A stretch of DNA of 10,340 nt from Omnitrophica bacterium RIFCSPLOWO2_01_FULL_45_10b (GTDB lineage Bacteria > Omnitrophota > Omnitrophia > Omnitrophales > Danuiimicrobiaceae), in the NCBI GenBank assembly GCA_001804205.1, contig MHFM01000014.1:4035-14374 (forward strand), read 5' to 3'. Of the stretch, positions 6,465 through 10,340 are shown one piece after another (positions within the stretch are counted from its first letter, which is position 1; each line of letters opens with the position of its first letter). The translations under genes and the position numbers were made by a program. The notes under the pieces were generated by a model. The model ran no database searches, had not been told where the DNA came from, and was given only the letters and a program-made list of their open reading frames with translations.

Positions 6465-6825
6465 AGTTAAGTACCCCGGCCCTCTTAAAAAGACGATTCA
6501 AAACTTCGCGTAAGTTATTGTTTTTAAATGACTTGCCACTTTCAATAATGCGGACCACAAGATCAAAATTTGAACGAAAATTGGTTTTGTTAAGACGAAA
6601 AAACTCGCGTGTAACTCGTTTCACGCGGTTTCTGTCGACAGCATTTTTAAGTACGCGCCGGCTCACCACAATTCCCAAACGACTTTTGTCCTGCGCCGGG
6701 ATTTGCGAACAATAAAGCGCCACGCCACTTTCGCGGAACACATGCGCATATTTTAAAATGGTACGAAAATCTGCGGCTTGTTTTATTCGTTCTGTTCTGG
6801 GAAAGGATGTGCGGCTTGCGGTCAT
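6454..6825 (-). CDS. rnpA: Ribonuclease P protein component
   Basis: This is the basic protein subunit of RNase P, which assists the catalytic RNA in tRNA 5' maturation. At 123 residues it is family-typical. The diagnostic segment RLGIVVSRRVLKNAVDRNRVKR is at about 49-70 and contains the RNR motif; an aromatic/basic cleft precedes it and FDLVVRI follows. The start ATG 6825 overlaps the rpmH stop as ATGA, with no independent Shine-Dalgarno, so translation is likely coupled to rpmH. The rpmH-rnpA pair next to dnaA is a near-universal bacterial arrangement. Confidence 0.97.
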   Translation of the reverse strand: MTASRTSFPRTERIKQAADFRTILKYAHVFRESGVALYCSQIPAQDKSRLGIVVSRRVLKNAVDRNRVKRVTREFFRLNKTNFRSNFDLVVRIIESGKSFKNNNLREVLNRLFKRAGVLNCAE

Positions 6826-6959
6826 GCGGGAGTTAGCCGTGTCCGCCCTTTTCTTCTTCGTCTCTTAAAAATCCTCCGGCCGCCCGGAGACCGCATTCGG
6901 CGCCGAAAACCATGGCTCCGCGAGCGTTTGCGCTTAGAAGGCTGATAGGTTCGCTTCAT
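6822..6959 (-). CDS. rpmH: Ribosomal protein L34 (bL34)
   Basis: The 45-residue, strongly basic protein begins MKRTYQPSKRKRSRSHGFR and continues with RMRSPGGRRIF, unmistakable for large-subunit protein bL34. Its start is fixed by the universal N-terminus. It is the first gene of the leftward operon and overlaps rnpA by 4 bp (ATGA). No Shine-Dalgarno precedes the ATG. The -10 box at 6976-6971 leaves only 11 nt before the start codon, implying a transcript with an extremely short or absent leader. Confidence 0.97.
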   Translation of the reverse strand: MKRTYQPSKRKRSRSHGFRRRMRSPGGRRIFKRRRRKGRTRLTPA

Positions 6960-6970
6960 AATGTAGTTTG

Positions 6971-6998
6971 ATTATAACAAAAAAGGCTTTCAAGTCAA
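6971..6998 (-). promoter_or_regulatory. Sigma70-type promoter of the rpmH operon
   Basis: On the minus strand: -35 TTGACT (6998-6993), a 16-bp spacer, and a perfect -10 TATAAT (6976-6971). A start about 7 nt past the -10 falls near 6964, only about 5 nt before the rpmH ATG at 6959. This is probably the main promoter for rpmH-rnpA-yidD-yidC. Confidence 0.78.
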
Positions 6999-7064
6999 GA
7001 AAGCTGGTCGTTTGCTTTCTCAAAAATCAAAAAGATAATTGTGGAATTTTCCGCGGCACGTTAC

Positions 7065-7070
7065 TATAAT
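7065..7070 (+). promoter_or_regulatory. Possible -10 element upstream of dnaA
   Basis: A consensus TATAAT lies on the plus strand about 190 bp before dnaA. Upstream spacing yields no good -35: TGGAAT lies at 17 bp and TTGTGG at 20 bp. If used, the transcript would carry the whole TGTT array in its leader. Confidence 0.3.
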
Positions 7071-7166
7071 AATGTTTTTTAGAGAGCATCTCCTGCTCAG
7101 GTATCGGCGATTCATAAAAAATTGGTTTCTCAGGTGCGTTGGGGCGAATTAGTCCCAAAATTAGTA

Positions 7167-7252
7167 TGTTTAAAAAGTGTTCATATTTTGTTAATAAAAT
7201 GTGCTTTTAAGGTGTTAATTACTTGTTATTTATGTTAATAACTTGTTTATGA
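7167..7252 (+). repeat. Helically phased TGTT array (candidate atypical DnaA-binding sites)
   Basis: Eight elements start at 7167, 7178, 7189, 7200, 7213, 7224, 7233 and 7244, with steps of 11, 11, 11, 13, 11, 9 and 11 bp (mean 11.0). Seven begin TGTT and one (7200) begins TGTG. Two copies are exactly TGTTAATAA (7189, 7233); others are TGTTAATTA, TGTTATTTA, TGTTTATGA, TGTTCATAT and TGTTTAAAA. The complement TTATTAACA differs from the DnaA box TTATNCACA at one position. The array ends 6 bp before the dnaA start codon, so it may serve origin unwinding, dnaA autoregulation, or both. Confidence 0.6.
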
Positions 7253-7258
7253 AATGAT

Positions 7259-8632
7259 ATGAGCATCAAAGAACCGCCCGGCGCTCGGCCCATCGCACAA
7301 ATGCCCCATAAAGAGATGTGGCAAAAAGCCCTTCTCAATATCAAGCAAGAGTTGAGCGAACAAAGCTTTAAGACATGGGTAGAGCCCGCGCGCTTTCAGA
7401 AATTGGAAGAGGGCGTGCTGTTTCTTGAGGTCCCCGATAAATTTTATGGAGATTGGCTCAAAGAGCATTACCAAGACATTATCCGAGGGGCTTGTTATGC
7501 CGTAGCGGGGGTAAAACCTGACATTCGCTATATCGTTAATGATAATTCCTTCAAACCAACCCTTTCCGCAAGTCCGGTTAACAAACGTCCTTCTGGCGAA
7601 ACATCCTCTTTAAATCTAAACGACCGCTATACGTTTGAAAACTTTGTTGTGGGCCCCGGCAATCGCTTTGCTCATGCGGCCGCGATGGCCGTAAGCCAGG
7701 CGTTGGCAAAAAATTATAATCCTTTGTTCATTTATGGACGGGTGGGTCTGGGCAAAACTCATTTGATGCAGGCTGTTGCCCACTCTGTCCTTCAAAAAAA
7801 TCCTGAAGCAAAAGTAGTTTATATGTCGGGTGAAAAGTTCACGAATCAGCTTATTTCTGCCATTCAAAACCGATCCACTCATACGTTCCGAGCAAAATAT
7901 AGAAACACCGATGTGCTGCTTGTTGATGACATTCACTTTATCGCAGGCAAGGAATCAACGCAGGAAGAATTCTTTAATACCTTCAATACGCTCTACGATG
8001 CCCACAAACAAATCATTGTCGCAAGCGACAGGCCTCCAAAGGAAATCCCCGGGTTGGAGGAAAGATTGATTTCAAGATTTGGTTGGGGTTTGGTCGCGGA
8101 CATACAACCTCCGGACCTTGAAACCCGCATTGCCATTCTAAAGAAAAAAATCGAGCGCGAGACCGTAACGGTGCCTGATGAGGTTGTGTTTTTTATCGCG
8201 AGTAAAATTAAGTCAAACATCCGAGAATTGGAAGGTGCATTAATGCGCGTTGTCGCCTACTCTTCCTTAACTTCCACCGTGGTAGATCTTAAGATTGTGG
8301 AAGAGGAGGTCTTGAAAGATGCATTAAAGGAAGAGGTTGGAAATATCACAATCGATCAAATCCAAAAAAGTGTATGTGATTATTTCCAAATTAAAGTATC
8401 TGACTTAAGAGCGAAAAGAAGATCCAGATCCATAGCCTACCCTCGGCATATCGCAATGTATTTGGTCCGGTCCATAACGGATCACTCACTTCCCGAAATA
8501 GGCGCGTATTTTGGGGGAAGAGGGCACGCTACCGTCATCCATGCGTGTAATAAAATTGACCGCGCTTTACAAAGTGGTGGTAAAATACAGCACATTGTTG
8601 AAGAGATCAAAGTGTTAATTCAAAAGGGTTAG
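7259..8632 (+). CDS. dnaA: DnaA chromosomal replication initiator, with atypical box-reading residues
   Basis: This AAA+ initiator binds oriC boxes, oligomerises with ATP and opens the duplex. At 457 residues it is of normal length. Domain I is at about 20-90 (MWQKALLNIKQELSEQSFKTW). The AAA+ domain is at about 120-340, with Walker A GRVGLGKT (160-167), Walker B LLVDDIHF (220-227), arginine finger Arg273 in SRFGWGL and sensor II Arg322 in IRELEGAL. Domain IV is at about 360-457 and keeps Arg388 (E. coli Arg399) and LPEIG. Oddity: the signature usually reading GGRDHTTV is GGRGHATV (419-426), so the Asp and first Thr are replaced by Gly422 and Ala424. ATG 7259 is the first usable start; no Shine-Dalgarno is visible, only the TGTT array. 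Starts at codons 15 or 20 are possible alternatives. Confidence 0.97.
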   Translation: MSIKEPPGARPIAQMPHKEMWQKALLNIKQELSEQSFKTWVEPARFQKLEEGVLFLEVPDKFYGDWLKEHYQDIIRGACYAVAGVKPDIRYIVNDNSFKPTLSASPVNKRPSGETSSLNLNDRYTFENFVVGPGNRFAHAAAMAVSQALAKNYNPLFIYGRVGLGKTHLMQAVAHSVLQKNPEAKVVYMSGEKFTNQLISAIQNRSTHTFRAKYRNTDVLLVDDIHFIAGKESTQEEFFNTFNTLYDAHKQIIVASDRPPKEIPGLEERLISRFGWGLVADIQPPDLETRIAILKKKIERETVTVPDEVVFFIASKIKSNIRELEGALMRVVAYSSLTSTVVDLKIVEEEVLKDALKEEVGNITIDQIQKSVCDYFQIKVSDLRAKRRSRSIAYPRHIAMYLVRSITDHSLPEIGAYFGGRGHATVIHACNKIDRALQSGGKIQHIVEEIKVLIQKG

Positions 8633-8694
8633 TTGTTAACAGTTTTTATACTTGTAAGTCTTTATGTTAAAACAGTTTATAGAGATGTTAACAC
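8613..8694 (+). repeat. Second TGTTAA cluster at the dnaA-dnaN junction
   Basis: TGTTAA motifs start at 8613 (inside the dnaA 3' end), 8634, 8665 and 8686, with spacings of 21, 31 and 21 bp, close to whole helical turns. Two contain the perfect palindrome TGTTAACA (8634-8641, 8686-8693), and the third is TGTTAAAACA (8665-8674). The cluster fills the 82-bp dnaA-dnaN gap, just before the dnaN ribosome site. It could be a second half of a bipartite origin or an operator for dnaN. Confidence 0.5.
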
Positions 8695-8697
8695 TTT

Positions 8698-8704
8698 AGA
8701 GGAG
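8698..8704 (+). promoter_or_regulatory. Strong Shine-Dalgarno of dnaN
   Basis: AGAGGAG lies 10 nt before the dnaN ATG at 8715. It contrasts with dnaA, mnmG and rpmH, which have none, and it fixes the dnaN start despite the extended N-terminus. Confidence 0.8.
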
Positions 8705-8714
8705 ATTACTAAAG

Positions 8715-9860
8715 ATGACGACTATATTAAAGCAAGAAAGTATAATAGCCAATAGCACAACGCAACTGAAAGTTCAAAAGGAAGATCTCCTCAGAGCCCT
8801 AACTACCGTTCTTGGAGCTGTTGGTACTAAAAACACACTTCCTATTTTAAATAACGTTCTTATCCAAACAGACGGCCCGGACAAAATCTTGTTAACAGCC
8901 ACCGACCTCGAGTTGGGGGTTAGAACAAAATGCCCGGCGACGGTTGCTCTCCAAGGCTCTGTGACGGCCCCCGCGAGAAAACTCTATGAAATTATTCGGG
9001 AGCTTGCGCCAGGAGATGTAGAGATTACAGTTGCTAAAAACAGTGCCGTAAATATTAAAGCTGGCAAATCATTCTTTAAAATTATGGGTCTTGAATCTGA
9101 TGATTTTCCAAAATTACCAGAACCCACTTCAGGGCAATCTTTTGAGCTGGATCAACAAGTTCTAAAGCAATGCTTAACCCTCACCTCATTTGCCATTTCA
9201 AGGGACGAGGCGCGGTACACCCTAAACGGCGTACTTGCTATTTTGAGAAATAACACCGCGCGATTTGTGGCCACAGACGGCAAAAGGCTAGCCTCTATTG
9301 AAAAGGAGGTAGAGCTCCCAAAGGATCTGGTTTTGGAAGCCATCGTGCCCGCAAAAACATTGCTCGAGTTAAACAAAACGCTGTCCGAAGGCGGGAACAA
9401 AGTAAAAATTATAAGCGCGCAAAACCAAATTCTTTTTCAGGTTCAAGAAACCTTGCTAATCTCCAGATTAATCGAAGGCAAATTCCCAAGTTATGAGCAG
9501 GTGATTCCGAAAGAAGAAAAAACAGTTGCGCAGATGGACCGCCAAGAACTTCTTTCCGCGCTGAAACGCGCGGCTTTGTTCACGTCTCAAGAAAATCAGT
9601 CGGCAAAACTCGATTTTATCGAAGGAAAGCTGCTGATTTCATCCCGTTCACCAAATCTCGGGGAAGCGAAGGAAGAAGTCCAGGCCAAGGTTTCCGGCGA
9701 GGATGTAACGATCGGGTTTAATCCAAATTATATTATCGACGCGCTTAAAAATTTGGATTGTGAGCAAATCTCATTTTGTGTGACAGAGCCCGACAAGCCC
9801 GGATTAATCAAAACGGGCGATGGTTATTTATACGTTGTCATGCCCATGCAATTAGGATGA
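8715..9860 (+). CDS. dnaN: DNA polymerase III beta subunit (sliding clamp)
   Basis: This ring-forming processivity clamp tethers the replicative polymerase. At 381 residues it is slightly longer than the usual 366-375. The conserved domain begins at LKVQKEDLLRAL (about 18-29), preceded by an extra segment of roughly 15 residues supported by the well-placed Shine-Dalgarno. Family features: LPILNNVLI, SRDEARYTLNGVL, ATDGKRLA, and the C-terminal VVMPMQLG matching the MPM(R)L end that forms part of the partner-binding pocket. It follows dnaA after 82 bp and overlaps the next gene as ATGA. Confidence 0.97.
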   Translation: MTTILKQESIIANSTTQLKVQKEDLLRALTTVLGAVGTKNTLPILNNVLIQTDGPDKILLTATDLELGVRTKCPATVALQGSVTAPARKLYEIIRELAPGDVEITVAKNSAVNIKAGKSFFKIMGLESDDFPKLPEPTSGQSFELDQQVLKQCLTLTSFAISRDEARYTLNGVLAILRNNTARFVATDGKRLASIEKEVELPKDLVLEAIVPAKTLLELNKTLSEGGNKVKIISAQNQILFQVQETLLISRLIEGKFPSYEQVIPKEEKTVAQMDRQELLSALKRAALFTSQENQSAKLDFIEGKLLISSRSPNLGEAKEEVQAKVSGEDVTIGFNPNYIIDALKNLDCEQISFCVTEPDKPGLIKTGDGYLYVVMPMQLG

Positions 9861-10168
9861 CCACGATGCCAGAAAAACCGCTGAAAGCAGTTCTAGAAAA
9901 CCTGTTTGTTTCCATGCAAAAAGACCCGGAGCAGCGAAAGCGCTCAGCGCTGATGGACTGTTGGCAGGAAGCGGCCGGCAAACATGTTTCCGCGCACACC
10001 AAAGCCCGTTTCAGCCCCGGCGGCAACGTCACGGTTTGGGTTGATGATTCCACGCTTGCGTTTGAATTGAGTCGGCGTTATAAACCAGCGCTTCTCAAAC
10101 GGCTTCGCAATCAGTTTGGCGAAGAGCAAGTAAAAGACCTTAGATTTTTTGTGGGCGAACTTCATTAA
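9857..10168 (+). CDS. DUF721 / DciA-like protein (probable replicative helicase loading partner)
   Basis: The 103-residue protein matches the small DUF721 pattern: an N-terminal helix (LENLFVSM), conserved Trp36 in DCWQEAAGKHVSAHT (34-48), a beta segment NVTVWVDDSTLAFEL, a helix KPALLKRLRNQFG, and the final KDLRFFVGEL. In several phyla DciA (DUF721) proteins bind DnaB helicase and replace DnaC/DnaI loaders. That role is inferred here from family and location. ATG 9857 overlaps the dnaN stop (ATGA). The ATG at 9866 is a real alternative because AGGA lies 8 nt before it, giving 100 residues. It occupies the place of recF in the common dnaA-dnaN-recF-gyrB order. Confidence 0.82.
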   Translation: MTTMPEKPLKAVLENLFVSMQKDPEQRKRSALMDCWQEAAGKHVSAHTKARFSPGGNVTVWVDDSTLAFELSRRYKPALLKRLRNQFGEEQVKDLRFFVGELH

Positions 10169-10177
10169 AAAAACAAG

Positions 10178-10340
10178 ATGAAAACCATGGCAAAAACAAA
10201 ACCAAAAAAACCAGAAAAGAAAGCCGCAGCACCCTCGAGTTCAAGCGCCTACGACGCAACTAAAATTCAAGTGCTTGAAGGGGTGGAGGCCGTTCGCAAA
10301 CGCCCCGCGATGTACATCGGCGACACCACCACGCGCGGTT
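10178..10340 (+). CDS. gyrB: DNA gyrase subunit B, N-terminal fragment (cut by window end)
   Basis: Only the first 54 codons are present. YDATKIQVLEGVEAVRKRPAMYIGDT is family-diagnostic for the start of the GyrB GHKL ATPase domain (the N-terminal arm and first helix). It is preceded by a basic Lys/Pro/Ala/Ser-rich extension of about 24 residues. The start is ATG 10178, or ATG 10187 three codons later; neither has a good ribosome site. ParE or a fused type IIA subunit cannot be fully excluded from this length, but the dnaN-DUF721-gyrB order favours GyrB. Confidence 0.92.
   Translation, partial: MKTMAKTKPKKPEKKAAAPSSSSAYDATKIQVLEGVEAVRKRPAMYIGDTTTRG

Larger units (their letters stand above)
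6960..7258. other. oriC: Candidate oriC: dnaA-rpmH intergenic region
   Basis: This 299-bp noncoding gap lies between the divergent rpmH and dnaA. It holds the rpmH promoter on the left, an A/T-rich stretch with a possible plus-strand TATAAT (7065-7070), a more mixed segment (about 7081-7160), and on the right a regular array of TGTT elements ending 6 bp before the dnaA start. Divergent gene polarity, dnaA/dnaN/gyrB and the nearby parS sites all support an origin here. Canonical DnaA boxes (TTATNCACA) were not found, so the call depends on the atypical array. Confidence 0.7.

Noticed and set aside
7037..7047. ATTGTGGAATT as a DnaA box
   Set aside because: Only about six of nine positions match the consensus and it is isolated; not called.
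7091..7135. Direct repeat CTCAGGT at 7096-7102 and 7129-7135
   Set aside because: Only 7 bp with no further shared flank; too short to call.
9776..9856. Upstream extension of the DUF721 gene into dnaN
   Set aside because: The added 27 residues overlap the conserved clamp C-terminus in another frame, and DUF721 homology starts later.

Overview
This window is the chromosomal replication-origin region of a bacterium. Two gene blocks diverge from an AT-rich intergenic stretch at about 6960-7258. The leftward (minus-strand) block reads rpmH, rnpA, yidD, yidC, mnmG, parA, parB, tRNA-Ser(CGA). The rightward (plus-strand) block reads dnaA, dnaN, a small DUF721/DciA-like gene, then the 5' end of gyrB. 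Every gene points away from the dnaA/rpmH gap, as expected when transcription follows replication forks leaving an origin there.

The organism cannot be named from the sequence alone. YidC is the long form with a large extracytoplasmic domain, which indicates a Gram-negative (diderm) cell. The TCATTGCGAG...GCAATC and TCATCCTGAG...GGATCT palindromic repeats are of a type I associate with uncultivated diderm lineages such as Omnitrophota-like bacteria and some Deltaproteobacteria-like groups. This placement is a low-confidence inference. Compared with the common bacterial layout, jag, mnmE and rsmG are absent from the left block, and recF is absent between dnaN and gyrB, with the DciA-like gene in its place.

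Left block, 1-6959. rpmH, rnpA, yidD and yidC are packed with 4-11 bp overlaps behind one strong promoter, whose -10 lies only 11 nt from the rpmH start codon. A 136-bp palindromic repeat, with a second repeat family nested at its centre, separates yidC from mnmG. Between mnmG and parA is a 453-bp gap holding two 14-bp perfect parS sites, each at the edge of a duplicated 63-68 bp inverted-repeat unit. ParA and ParB are intact and presumably act on these sites in origin segregation. A 92-bp palindromic repeat fills most of the parA-parB gap and encodes the last 13 residues of ParA. tRNA-Ser(CGA) follows with its own sigma70-type promoter.

Origin and right block, 6960-10340. The 90 bp before dnaA contain eight TGTT-type elements whose starts average exactly 11 bp apart (consensus TGTTAATAA, complement TTATTAACA). 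I found no canonical TTATNCACA box there. A second, helically spaced TGTTAA cluster lies between dnaA and dnaN. DnaA itself carries Gly and Ala where most DnaA proteins have the Asp and first Thr of the base-reading RDHTT motif. Together these suggest an initiator and origin with shifted DNA specificity, which is the most interesting feature of the window. dnaN, the DciA-like gene (a probable replicative-helicase loading partner) and gyrB complete a replication operon.
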